This document shows, one piece after another, positions 1 to 8,846 of a DNA stretch of 15,129 bases (within the stretch, counting starts at the first letter, position 1; each line of letters starts with the position of its first letter). Where the stretch lies: positions 1 to 15,129 of the forward strand of contig RXOD01005243.1 in NCBI GenBank assembly GCA_005223375.1. Direction: 5' to 3'. The position numbers were made by a program, and so were the translations under genes. The stretch comes from Amoebophrya sp. AT5.2 (taxonomy: Eukaryota; Sar; Dinophyceae; Syndiniales; Amoebophryaceae). The notes beneath the pieces are model-generated. The model was not told where the DNA came from. It worked only from the letters and a program-made list of their open reading frames with translations, and did no database searches.

Positions 1-2079
1 GAGCTCGGCGGCGGCCGCCAGTGCCACAAGGGGAAGCGAGTGCAGGCATCGGAAGCGGCCCCGCGGTGCGGCGCGGCGCAGAACGAGGGCTGCGAGATTT
101 TGAGAACCGCCGCCGATTGGGAGCATTCGCGCTACGCCCCCTGCGTCGAGTGGCCGATCCTGGAGCGGCCGGGGGGCGCTGCGGGCTCCGCGGGAACCGG
201 ATCCGGAGGTACACTTGCCGCGGCGCCCGGATCCTCCACAACAATTTCCGACGAAGAGTGCCGGTACCTGTGCGACGACCACGACGGGTGCTCACACTAC
301 GTCGTCAAAACGCAATCTGCTCTGGGCGAAGGAGCAGTCCCGGGAAAAGGGGCGAGTAGCAGCACGGTCACGGGGTCGTCGTGCGTCCTCTACCGCGGCT
401 GCCCGTCGGCTCAGGGCCCGGCGTTCACGTACGAGGGGAAGCTACCGTCGAGCTCCCTTGTCCCACACGTCGAAGCGCGTCTGTACGAATGTCTGGCGCT
501 GGCAGTACACCACCAGCTAGCCGGCTCCGCTGGAACCGGCGTTGGCACGGTGGTGTCCTCGGAACAGAATGAGCACGCCACTGCGCACGGCAGGGGCGTT
601 GGCAACGACATCCCGTGGGACGCTACAGCGGGCGGTACGGCGGGAAACCAAGGAGGAGCTGCGGGGAACAAAGGGAAGGGCGTGGGCGCGGATGTCGCCG
701 GTGTCCAGGCTCTGCCGGACGCGAGCCAAGGTGTGGGCGGAGATGTCGCCGGCGTTGACCTTTCAGGCGCGAAAGGATTGGGCGCGGGCGCTGGAAAGGC
801 CATCGGCGCCGCGGGCGCGTACCGCAAACTCCCGGGTTCTGGTGCGGGAGTCGCTCCTGCTGTTGACTCCGGTGCGGGTGACGCCGGCATGGGTGGTGCC
901 GGCGTTGGCGGGGACGTCGCTGCAAACGCACTCGCCGTGCCCGCTTCCACAGTCGCGGGGTCCGGCGAGGGAGCGGAAAGGGGCGCCCGCGCCGTGATCG
1001 CCGAAGCGCGCGTAAAGGCCGACGGAAAGCCGGCTGGCGTAAAGTGGGTCGCAGCCGGCGTCGAGCCGGACGGAAAGGGGCCCGGAGCGGCCGCGCAAGC
1101 AGCGAGCGGAAGTACGGCACCGACCGCAGGAAGTACTGCAACGGCGGGAGACGCGGCAGGAGGGGGAGACGCTCCGGCATCTTCCTCGGGGCCGACAAAG
1201 TCCGTGTCCCAGGCCATTCAAGGACAGGACGGCAGCACGGCAACCGTGAAGGTGGAGCAAAAAGTCCGCGACCCCGCAGATGTGGCACACCAGACGCTGG
1301 GGAACGCGGCCCAAGACGCGCAGACTAACGATAAGATCACGACCGTAACGATCGTGGAGTCCGATAAGCACAATAGCGAGCAGACGTGGTCGATTCTGGG
1401 CGCCGCCTCCAAGGCATTGAACGGGCTGTGGGGAAAGTTGAAAGGCATGCTGTTTTCCGCGGGGGGTGAAGTTGCAACGCCTGGAAGCAAAAGCAAAACT
1501 GCTGGTGGTGGTGCGGGTGGTGGCTGCGGCGGATCTGGTACCGGAGGGAATGGCTGTGGTGGGGACAGTAGCTCGCAAAAGACCTCCGGGGGCAAAACTG
1601 GCGCACCGGCCACGCACCGGATACCGGCCACAGCTAAAAATCATGGAGGTGGTGCCGCGGCTTCTGAGCAACCGCTGATGGCGAATTCCTTCCTGCAGCA
1701 AACAAGCAGCACGACCACACCAGAACCGGCCGCAGAATCGTTCGCAACCGCGGAGGAAGGCGCGAACGTGGTGACGGTGCTTGACATGCTTCTGCTGCTC
1801 GTGATCGTCCTCGTCGTCGCCCTGGGAGGGTCGTTTCTAACGAAGATGGTGCAGAATCGATACCCGACGGCACTGATCCAGCAGATCGAAAGTTCTGTCG
1901 TGCGGGCAGCCAACAACCCGTTCTCACCGAGCGAATTTCGTCGCGGGAGGGACGACGACCTACAAGAGGGCGATACACCGAGCGGAGCGGAAGTTCGTGA
2001 AGGCGCCGCGAAAAACGGGTTGGATATCATGGCCGGCGGGAGGAAAAGAAGGGGAGAAGCCTCCACGTTCGAAATTTAG
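1..2079 (+). CDS. Predicted type I membrane protein with PAN/Apple-like head and Gly/Ala-rich stalk (5' partial)
   Basis: The frame is open from base 1, so the true start and any signal peptide lie upstream; no in-frame ATG opens this segment. At 259-402 the spacing ECRYLC-(5)-C, then SSCVLYRGC, looks like the core of a PAN/Apple module, an extracellular fold that binds protein or carbohydrate and is common in alveolate surface and secreted proteins. More cysteines lie upstream (22-24, 67-69, in QNEGCEIL and in APCVEW), possibly a second disulfide domain. From about 500 to 1250 the protein is a low-complexity Gly/Ala/Val stalk with imperfect VGGDVAGV-type units, followed by a Lys/Thr/Ser-rich stretch and a Gly/Cys-rich patch near 1500-1570. 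One strong hydrophobic helix (LLLLVIVLVVALGG, about 1768-1839) precedes a charged tail of about 80 residues, giving an outside-head, inside-tail topology. No intron was needed. The PAN assignment is by motif only. Ligand and function are unknown. Confidence 0.72.
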   Translation, partial: ELGGGRQCHKGKRVQASEAAPRCGAAQNEGCEILRTAADWEHSRYAPCVEWPILERPGGAAGSAGTGSGGTLAAAPGSSTTISDEECRYLCDDHDGCSHYVVKTQSALGEGAVPGKGASSSTVTGSSCVLYRGCPSAQGPAFTYEGKLPSSSLVPHVEARLYECLALAVHHQLAGSAGTGVGTVVSSEQNEHATAHGRGVGNDIPWDATAGGTAGNQGGAAGNKGKGVGADVAGVQALPDASQGVGGDVAGVDLSGAKGLGAGAGKAIGAAGAYRKLPGSGAGVAPAVDSGAGDAGMGGAGVGGDVAANALAVPASTVAGSGEGAERGARAVIAEARVKADGKPAGVKWVAAGVEPDGKGPGAAAQAASGSTAPTAGSTATAGDAAGGGDAPASSSGPTKSVSQAIQGQDGSTATVKVEQKVRDPADVAHQTLGNAAQDAQTNDKITTVTIVESDKHNSEQTWSILGAASKALNGLWGKLKGMLFSAGGEVATPGSKSKTAGGGAGGGCGGSGTGGNGCGGDSSSQKTSGGKTGAPATHRIPATAKNHGGGAAASEQPLMANSFLQQTSSTTTPEPAAESFATAEEGANVVTVLDMLLLLVIVLVVALGGSFLTKMVQNRYPTALIQQIESSVVRAANNPFSPSEFRRGRDDDLQEGDTPSGAEVREGAAKNGLDIMAGGRKRRGEASTFEI
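259..402 (+). other. PAN/Apple-like cysteine module within the first gene
   Basis: Cysteine codons at 259, 271, 289, 382 and 400 give C-x3-C-x5-C, a longer gap, then C-x5-C. Acidic residues before the first cysteine (SDEEC) and an aromatic/hydrophobic run after the third (CSHYVV) resemble PAN/Apple modules. The gap between the third and fourth cysteines holds a Ser/Gly-rich insertion, so it is longer than in compact members. Confidence 0.5.
680..925 (+). repeat. Imperfect GVGGDVA coding repeat in the stalk
   Basis: Three related units, near 680-705, 730-755 and 901-925, encode GVGADVAGV, GVGGDVAGV and GVGGDVAAN. Their DNA differs mostly at third codon positions, so the repeat is old or kept at protein level. 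It sits in the Gly/Ala-rich stalk between the cysteine head and the membrane helix. Confidence 0.6.
1768..1839 (+). other. Transmembrane helix codons of the first gene
   Basis: About 24 codons are almost all Leu, Val, Ile, Ala and Gly, with one Asp near the start. They are followed by Thr-Lys-Met and later Arg-rich sequence, so by the positive-inside rule the C-terminal tail is cytosolic. Confidence 0.75.
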
Positions 2080-2539
2080 GAGAGGAACAGTTTTTCTTTT
2101 TGCAAGCTACCGCCGTGGTCAAGCCACTTTTTGACATCGCTTTCTTGTTTCACCTAGCTTTACCTTACTGTTAAGTCACCATGCAGACCAATGCACTCAC
2201 CGTCACCATTCAAATTTACCGTTCGCGTTGTTATTAAAGATATTCTTGTTGTACGTTTTACTCTTAGTCTTACGCTTCTGCATCTGCCCGATTCACGTTT
2301 TACGAGAGATACAGCAAATGCTCTTGCTCGCACGCGATAGCGAGGGGATCGAATGACGAAATGTTTTCCAATGCAGCACAACGGACCACTGACAGAGTGC
2401 CACAGACAGAAAGAAGAAGGACGCCGGACGAACTTCTAGTACAGAATGTTTTCCACAGGGACACCAGGACAGACATCACACGAGCTCGACCAACACGACG
2501 CCGATAACGCCTCGCTGAACGCGTTCTATCAGTCTTCGA

Positions 2540-2576
2540 GAGTGTGAGTGACTCACTCTCGCTCTGAGTGAGAGTG
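2540..2576. repeat. Overlapping palindrome and hairpin in GAGTGA-rich sequence
   Basis: Arms 2540-2549 and 2551-2560 are inverted copies with one mismatch around a single central base. Inside them GTGAGT/ACTCAC is perfect. The right arm can also pair CACTCTC (2554-2560) with GAGAGTG (2570-2576). The two foldings exclude each other. Confidence 0.65.
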
Positions 2577-2593
2577 TTGTGAGAGATCTACTG

Positions 2594-2606
2594 CTCGCTG
2601 AGCGAG
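2594..2606. repeat. Short palindrome CTCGCT-G-AGCGAG
   Basis: A perfect 6-bp inverted repeat with a one-base centre, just downstream of the GAGTGA-rich palindromes. It could be a protein-binding site or chance; its function is unknown. Confidence 0.5.
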
Positions 2607-2756
2607 TGCGAGTTGGAATAGAGTTTCGTCCTCTCTTCTGCAGACCGAGGGCACGCTCGAAGAAGCACTGTCGATATCGATGGTAAACCACCACGAGACG
2701 CTCGATCCGAGAGCGTGTTCGCTTCGCACTTAATTTAGAAATGGGAGTGGCTGTGG

Positions 2757-2777
2757 CTCCTGCTACAGAGGCAGGAG
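2757..2777. repeat. 7-bp stem-loop upstream of the second gene
   Basis: CTCCTGC (2757-2763) pairs with GCAGGAG (2771-2777) across a 7-base loop. It lies about 110 bases before the next start codon, possibly in its 5' leader. There is no T-run to suggest a terminator. Confidence 0.45.
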
Positions 2778-2886
2778 AGCACCTGAATCGAGCCTGAAAA
2801 TAATCAGCACTGCAGTTGTGAGCAGCTGCAGCGGCAATCTGCACAAGAATCAGTGAATCGGAGGCGGCGGAACTCCGTCGTAAAAA

Positions 2887-4966
2887 ATGGTGCCGTCGAG
2901 GCTTTTTCTGCGGAAGCTCTTATTTCCACCGGCGCTGTTCCACTTTCACCTCTACTTCGCACACATCCCGGAACATGTAGTCGGTGCTGACGACGCGCAG
3001 AAGGACGGCTCGGAGCAGTACGTGGAGCGTGCCGACGGCTTCCGACAAGAAACTTCGCCCGTGGAGTCTGAGGCCGACGCTGAGTACGTCCAGACCGATG
3101 CGAGTCCGGAGGAGTTGGAGGACAACGAGGAGGTTGCCCTTGTCGAGGCCGGCGTAGAGATCACTGGCGCCTCCTTGGACAGCACCACCCATGCGGAACG
3201 GCTCGCGAGCTTCGGCAAGTATCGCGAGCGCATCGTCGCGCTGAAGAATGCGGTCGGGCACGCTGGAAGCACAGGAGTGGACGCGCGAAGCGTTCCGCCG
3301 CCGGGCGTACACGGAGGCAACCGGCCGTCGACGCCGGCTCCGCCAGGCAGGCAGAGCAATGCGATTGCGTTCACCACCTCTAGCGGGGGCAGCGGAGGAG
3401 CTACAACATCTTCCACGACGGTCGTGGAGCAAAGCTTCTACGACCAGAACGCGGTGGAGCACCACGGCGAAGAGGAAAAAGAGAGCTCGGAGCTGTGGCA
3501 GATTCTCGTCTACGGAGCGTACGCGAAGGCGAAGCAGGCCCAGCAGGTGGTGATGCTTCTGCCGCTGCACATCCAGGAGCAGACGGCGTTTTTGCTCAGT
3601 TTTGGGCTCGCGGCCTTCATGGACCCGATGTCGAGCAGCATCGAGGCTGCGGACTTCGTGGCGATCCTGGGGAAGATCTTTGCGCTCGCGGGGAGCGGGG
3701 ACTGGGGCAAGAACTACCCGCCGGGCCACGACGACGCGGCTGCGGGGGTCGTGAAAAAGGCACAGAAGTCCGTGAACGTGTTGCTGGAGGGGCACAGCCT
3801 GGAGGCGATTCTGGGCTTCGGGAACGTCAAGAAGGGCCGCGCGAGCAAGATCCATCTGGATGAGGACGCCGTGGGCCCCGGGGGCCGGCGCGAGGTCACC
3901 CCACCGACCGGCGAGAAGCTGGCGGCGGGCGTGCGGAGGGTGCTGGGCAAGAAAACGGACGAGGACGGGAGCGGGAAGATGGATTTGATCGAGCTGACCC
4001 ACTTCTTCTACGGCAGCAACGCGGAGGGGGAGGCCGCAGGCCCGGGAAGCGTCGGAACGAACAAGGAGGACTTCGGGAACTTCGTCGGAGTCTTGTTCCC
4101 GGACCCGGACGAAAAAGCAGCGGTCCTGCGGATGCTGTACGGAGAAGGCGCCGGAGGAATGGATGGTATGATTAGATCCGCGATTTAACGTATACTTTTT
4201 GTTTCTCAACACAACTGTCGGTGCAGGTACAGCTCTCTTTACTTACAGACCCGAGCCTTGTGCAACAGCAGTACTGCGAGGTCGGCGAGTACTCGGTGTA
4301 CGTCTGCGATGCTGGCAACCGGCAGGGCGAGCTGAATCCCTTCCTCACCGTCGATTTTCAGCACCATTCATCCGATTCCGATTCCTCGAAGTCGAAATCG
4401 TCCCCCAAGAGGGAGCCATTGGAGATGGATACATCGCTCTGCAAGCTGTACAACTTCGCGTTCCCGTCGAACATGGAATCCGCGCCGAAAGAGCAGGTGG
4501 AGGAAGTGGGGAAGGCCTGCGAAGCGCTGGTGTCAGAAACGGGGCAAAACTGCTGCCACTGGGTGCCGGACGACACAGAAACAAACGCGTGCAGACCCTT
4601 CTACAGGGTACTTCTAGAAATCATGTTCATACAGTGCGGTCCTAAAAAAATAAGTACATACTTAGCTCAGCTATTTAACTCCGAATCAATCGGTTGTACA
4701 TCTTAAACCATTCTTCGCAGTGCCTGAAGCCAGTGTTCGTGCAGGAGGGCAGCGACGTGCCGCGGCCGCCGCACTTGGAGGGGCGGCACGACGTGGCGGA
4801 CGTGGTGCCGAAGTTTCAGGAAGTGTTCGAGGACGGCGACATCGGAGACGTGGGGACATTGGAGTACTTCCACCAGCCGGTAAACGTGCACTCCATCCTC
4901 CCGCCCTTCGCCGAAGTGATCGAACACGTCGACCGGAGACGCACGTCCGTCGCGACGGAGTTGTAG
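2887..4966 (+). CDS. Predicted secreted EF-hand protein with cysteine-rich C-terminal region (three exons)
   Basis: Exons 2887-4165, 4249-4607 and 4721-4966 join in frame to 627 residues. The ATG sits in an AAAAAATGG context directly after an in-frame stop at 2881. The N-terminus (RLFLRKLLFPPALFHFHLYF) is basic then hydrophobic, like a signal peptide or anchor. An acidic region follows, then a Ser/Thr/Gly-rich linker. A helical segment with hydrophobic patches spans about residues 200-265. A canonical EF-hand loop, DEDGSGKMDLIE, occupies residues 358-369 with all calcium ligands in place, so calcium binding is likely. The second exon adds most of the cysteines, including QNCCHW and NACRPFYR, suggesting disulfides outside the cytosol. 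The last exon is acidic and ends VATEL. I recognise no named family. Exons 2 and 3 were chosen because only these junctions keep frame with a cysteine-spaced, acidic product; the competing frame is arginine-rich. Confidence 0.78.
3958..3993 (+). other. EF-hand calcium-binding loop codons
   Basis: The 12-residue loop has Asp at positions 1, 3 and 9, Ser at 5, Gly at 6 and Glu at 12, the canonical EF-hand ligand set. It is flanked by predicted helices (VRRVLGKK before, LTHFFYG after). I saw no second loop close by, although EF-hands usually come in pairs. Confidence 0.85.
4166..4248 (+). other. Intron 1 of the EF-hand gene (83 bp)
   Basis: GTATGA donor and TTTACTTACAG acceptor, phase 1. Read-through gives a stop at 4186. 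A second AG at 4226 (GCAG followed by GTACAG) would shift the reading frame, so the downstream acceptor was chosen. Confidence 0.75.
4608..4720 (+). other. Intron 2 of the EF-hand gene (113 bp)
   Basis: GTACTT donor and TTCTTCGCAG acceptor, phase 0, joining CRPFYR to CLKPVF. The donor hexamer has an exact inverted copy, AAGTAC, at 4652-4657. Confidence 0.8.
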
Positions 4967-5238
4967 AATCTACAGTTTGAGAGATTGGTTGAGCTGTCAG
5001 GAGTACTGGTACAAGAGCGGTAGGCTCTTTGAGAATGACATAGCAATCACGTATGAGATTGATGTAGCACCAAGTAAACTCACTTGACTTCCGAGAATAT
5101 AAGAAAGTACTTGCTTTGTCCAGCATCTTATGACTAACTATGAAAATGAATCAATTGGATGTCTACTTCTTTACGACGTTGACGCACACGACACAAAAAA
5201 TGTACCGATGGACCACGACACTGTACCACTTTTATCCA

Positions 5239-5244
5239 AATAAA
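5239..5244 (+). promoter_or_regulatory. Possible polyadenylation signal AATAAA
   Basis: The exact hexamer lies about 270 bases after the EF-hand gene's stop. Use of this hexamer in this lineage is not established here. Confidence 0.3.
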
Positions 5245-5542
5245 GAAGTTGAGACTGTGGCTGATTCTGAATCTGAATGTCCCGCTACACTGCTCGAGGA
5301 GACTGCAAAAAAGCGCACAGGCGAAGAGAGCGGTGACCACCATCACAGTAGGTATAAAAATGAAGATTCCATTTCCAAATGATCCAACCGGGTGCAGCCA
5401 CTCTTTTCTTCTATAGGATAAATGACCTTCCGTGCTGTGACTTCGATGACTTTCATCACTGTGTGACGTGAAAGCAGGAGGCTCGAGGGAACCTGAGGCA
5501 GCTCAATACGATGACACCTTATTGATTTATAGTTAGAGTGTC

Positions 5543-5559
5543 TTCAGGTTCAGGTTCAG
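5543..5559. repeat. TTCAGG tandem repeat, nearly three copies
   Basis: Two full TTCAGG units and a five-base partial third, followed by a GT/GA-rich stretch to about 5597. Typical of slippage in noncoding DNA. Confidence 0.6.
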
Positions 5560-5759
5560 TGACGTGAGTGTGACTGTGAGAGTGAGTGTGTGTCTACTAG
5601 TACAAACATCTACGACAACGAATGACAGTCATAGTCATAAGCTAGACGAGCCCTGCCAGCCATTCCCTCGTGTGCTTTGCTTTTCCTATATGTAGGGGGA
5701 ATGAGACTTTTTTTCTCATTTTTGCTACTCGGAAGGAGGGGCGTGGGCATTTAGTGAGG

Positions 5760-8631
5760 ATGCTGCCACAGCCACGTCCACCTCCAGCCTCCGCGGGTGA
5801 TGCCGAGCAGGAGCAGGCGTACCACCTTAGCTCTATCGTCGATGGAGAGCGCCGGGAAAGTCGGTATGTGGAAGAGGATTGCGGTGGCACGCCAAACATG
5901 AAACAGGCACGCTCCAACGCCACGAACACGAAAAGGACCGCCTCCTCCCTGCCACCCAACAACTTCATCGGCAGTGATGAACATTCTGCGGACGCACCTC
6001 ACTACACAACAGCTTCGTCCCTTGGTGCCGACCAGCTGCTGAGCGCGTTCTACCGCTACCATTTCTTCTTCACCGCAATACCGCTCATCTTCGCTCTGGT
6101 GCACACCAGTTTCCGGGGCGAGGGGGATTTGTGTGTGTTTGATGGAGTTTCGCTTGGTGTCTACCTCAGCGGTGTGCGCGGAGCTGGCGCGGCAAGTGCG
6201 GTATTTGATGAGAGAACCGACCAGCAGAGGGAGTTTGGGGTGCCACTGGACGCGGCTTGGGTAACCGCCGAGTTTCTCCTTGGGGCCAGTGTTTTCAACG
6301 TTGGAGCCTGGTGGGTGCTGATCACGATATCTGGTGCAGTGCAAGTGGAAGAGCGGGAGGAAGAAGCGAAGACGGTAACGTCCGGCGTCTTCGCTTCCTC
6401 CTTGCTGTGTTTCATCGCACCGTATTGTCTGGTGGGTGGGGGGGGTACTTATCTTACGCTTTCTGCGGAAGACCCCGAAAAGCGGAACTCCATGCGTGTG
6501 ATTCTGACCCTGCTCGTGCCACTCCTCGTTTTGCTTTGGATTGCGGCGGACCGAGCGCGCCACCGGTGTACAGCTTCGAAGCAGCCCCGCCGCGGTCGCA
6601 CCATCTTCTGCGTCGCCAAGTTCGTTTTCGCTTACACCCTCTGGGGGGGATTGACGCTGATATTCGGTATTCAGTTCGTGATCATTCTGTTTCCCGCAGT
6701 GTTGCGGTCAGTGCAGGACTGGCCTCCCCTATGGAAGAGCGCGGTGGAACTGTTGGCGACAGGTTTCTACTTCATCCTTTGGATTCCTCTCATGGAGAAA
6801 GCGGGCGGAAAAATTATTCTGCCGATGGTGCTGCCACAGCGCCATGACTTCGACTGTCAACGAACCCGCGGGCGTCATTCGCAAACGCAGCCGCAAACAC
6901 TGGACAGCGTCGCACCGCCTTACTACACCGCCAGCACCGCCTCAGAGCATGCAAGCGACTTCTTTAGCAGGGACGAAAAAATCGCATCAACACTGAGGCG
7001 GCGAAAGGACGGGTTCCAATTTTTTCTTCAAAACAATTTCGACCTCTTGCGTTTCGTCTTCGGAAGGGGAATGCTTTCACAGCTATCTCCGTTCACGTTC
7101 GCCGCGTTGCTTGTGTACGATGCGATCTATCATTTCTGGCACTTCGCATTGCGGCAGCAGGAGAGCCTCTTGGTATTTTCCATCCGCGTCAGCCGCGCCA
7201 CGTGGTCCGGTTTCGAGTATGGTTCTCCCAACAGCTTCGAGTCGCACCTTTTTCGCTTGATGTCGGGGCTGCAGCGGCTGACGCAGCTTCCCAGAAAATT
7301 AGCGGTTTCCTTCGAGGAAAAATACGATTTCTTGGCGGATGAGCGCGCGCGCCAAGCATTTTACAGTGGCGAAACCAGCTGCGATATGCAGAGCGTCTGG
7401 TTTTCGTTCTGCAATGTGCGACTAGTTGTGGAAAACGTTCCTACCGAGTTGCTGCGCAGCGTGTGCTGTCCGGTGGCGCTGCCGTTCGCGGAGGGTAGCT
7501 CCGTTCTTGGTCCTGCTCAAAGGACCAACCAAACACATCAGTCTTCTTCGCGGGACGCGCGTAGCGCGCACCACGAAGTGACGGACTCCAAAGCTGCTGC
7601 CGCTCCTGTTGGTAATATCTCATCGTCCGGCGGTCGCGGTGCAGCACATGAAGGGCAAGGCGGTACGCTACTCAACTGCGAGGCGAACGATCAGATCGCG
7701 CCCGGAACAGCAGATGTGACGCCGGCCGCTTCTGCGGCTCGTGCCGCCCCGAAGGAGCGCCTCTCGACTGCCGATGCTGTAACGAGCACTGTCAGTACCA
7801 CCAGCTGCCAGAGCGCTCATACATTCGAGATTGCCAAACAGCGTTCAGTGCACGTTAACAGGTCGGTGTCCATCCGTTTTCAAAGAGCAGTGTTTGGAAA
7901 GATGCTCGCGAGCTTTTTCCCATCCGTATCGTGCGAGGACTCCGAGAGGTTGGAGGGATTTGTGCGGTTTTTCCGGAAGAAAAACTTTGTGAGGTAGTAG
8001 CTTGTTACTTTCTTTTTATGTCAGGCCCAGGCGGGACAAATAAATTTGTTTTTTTCCCCTTCCCGATCATACAGTTCGTCGCCCAGGAAATCAAATTCAC
8101 GGGCGCTGCTCTTCTTCTTTCTTACTTTCTTAGCTCCGACATCCATTCGGTCTAACTCTAAGGTACCAGATTCGCGCGCAAGTCCGCATCCTCGTTTCGT
8201 TGGTGATGATTTTTGTGCCTCTCGTTTCACGGGGCGGCAACGTGTACTACTACGCTGGCTTTCCGCAAGACGATTCGACATGGATGAAACTGATTGCAGC
8301 CGCCCTGGTGTTTCTAGCCAAAGATCTGTTGGAGTGGTACGTCATCACCTTTAAGTTCATGCTGTGCAGCGAATGGCGCATCGAGCAATTTGTGCCTGCA
8401 CTTTTCAATGAGATTGGCAACCCGGGTTTTGAATGTCGTCGCTACACCTACGATGGAATGGCGCAAGCGGTTGCGATGGGCGTGCTCGGGTCGGCGGCCT
8501 ACTTCTGCGCGCTCATGTTCGCGCTACGGTGGAATGCTTACAACATGCTCGAGATTCAGACCGTCACCGGTCATCGGGACTTGGAATGGAAGGAGGTATA
8601 TGGCTTCTGCAAGGAAGGTGGGGTGGCGTGA
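5760..8631 (+). CDS. Large multi-pass membrane protein of unrecognised family (two exons)
   Basis: Exons 5760-7993 and 8163-8631 join in frame to 900 residues. 5760 is the first in-frame ATG, but the frame stays open upstream to about 5670, so a longer N-terminus in a spliced leader cannot be excluded. After a hydrophilic N-terminus of about 100 residues, hydrophobic segments appear near residues 101-117, 167-195, 212-234, 247-263, 282-315 (possibly two helices) and 328-345, then one near 441-460 (FTFAALLVYDAIYHFWHF). A long soluble region follows, with a low-complexity Ser/Ala/Gly insert at about 575-690. The second exon supplies three more helices (VRILVSLVMIFVPL, LIAAALVFLAKDLLEWYVI, AVAMGVLGSAAYFCALMFAL). 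About ten membrane passes suggest a transporter, channel or organelle membrane protein. I see no signature motif of a known family, so no function is assigned. Confidence 0.78.
7994..8162 (+). other. Intron of the multi-pass membrane gene (169 bp)
   Basis: GTAGTA donor and CTCTAAG acceptor, phase 2, joining NFVR to YQIRAQ. Read-through hits TAG at 7995. AGGTA spans both borders (7992-7996 and 8161-8165), so the junction can slide without changing the mRNA. Confidence 0.82.
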
Positions 8632-8811
8632 GCGTACAGGTGGACTAGGTCAGTGCCGTTAGCTCACACACTACTGTTTTTCGTTTGTTGCGTTTGCCTT
8701 TCATCTTGTCCTTACAAGATTTTCAGATCAGTGGGCTAAACGAGTACGTAGAAGACAGACGACAGAGAAGATCAAGCCGAAAGCGTTGCATAAAGTTGTA
8801 AATAATTTACT

Positions 8812-8846
8812 AATAAATACTCCATCGGCCTCGGAGTCGGAATAAA
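8812..8846 (+). promoter_or_regulatory. Two possible polyadenylation signals (AATAAA)
   Basis: Exact AATAAA at 8812-8817 and again at 8841-8846, in an AT-rich pocket downstream of the multi-pass membrane gene. Confidence 0.35.

Larger units (their letters stand above)
2080..2886. other. Intergenic region between the first and second genes
   Basis: About 800 bases hold no convincing coding frame. An ATTAAA at 2233-2238 is a possible polyadenylation signal for the upstream gene. The middle part (2540-2606) is dense in short palindromes, listed separately. The downstream gene starts directly after an in-frame stop at 2881. No promoter motif was recognised. Confidence 0.6.
4967..5759. other. Intergenic region between the EF-hand and multi-pass membrane genes
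   Basis: No convincing gene. AATAAA at 5239-5244 may be the polyadenylation signal of the upstream gene. Short TTCAGG repeats and a GT/GA-rich tract lie near 5543-5597. The pyrimidine-rich TTTGCTTTTCCTATATGTAG ending near 5695 could be a 3' splice acceptor (cis or trans) for the next gene's leader; this is inference from sequence type alone. Confidence 0.5.

Noticed and set aside
411..1701. Long minus-strand frames (up to 312 codons) opposite the first gene
   Set aside because: Pro/Ala/Arg-rich shadows of the GC-rich Gly/Ala stalk; no recognisable content.
2476..2844. Minus-strand frame of 122 codons across the palindrome cluster
   Set aside because: Low-complexity Arg/Ser-rich product with no homologue recognised; better explained by palindromic noncoding DNA.
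2920..4212. A 430-codon open frame on the minus strand opposite the first EF-hand exon
   Set aside because: The product is rich in Arg, His and Leu and has no domain. It mirrors the codon bias of the + strand exon, which has a signal-like start and an EF-hand.
4199..4645. Alternative + frame of 148 codons over EF-hand gene exon 2
   Set aside because: It would follow from the acceptor at 4226, but its product is arginine-rich and cannot join exon 3 sensibly, while the other frame gives regular cysteines and an in-frame junction.
5140..5382. An 80-codon ATG-initiated + frame in the intergenic region
   Set aside because: No recognisable content, low-GC composition like the noncoding flanks, and a probable AATAAA signal lies inside it. 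It remains possible as a small gene but is unsupported.
5760..7993. Autophagy protein ATG9 as identity of the multi-pass membrane protein
   Set aside because: Considered because of helix number and length, but no ATG9 core motif could be found in the sequence.
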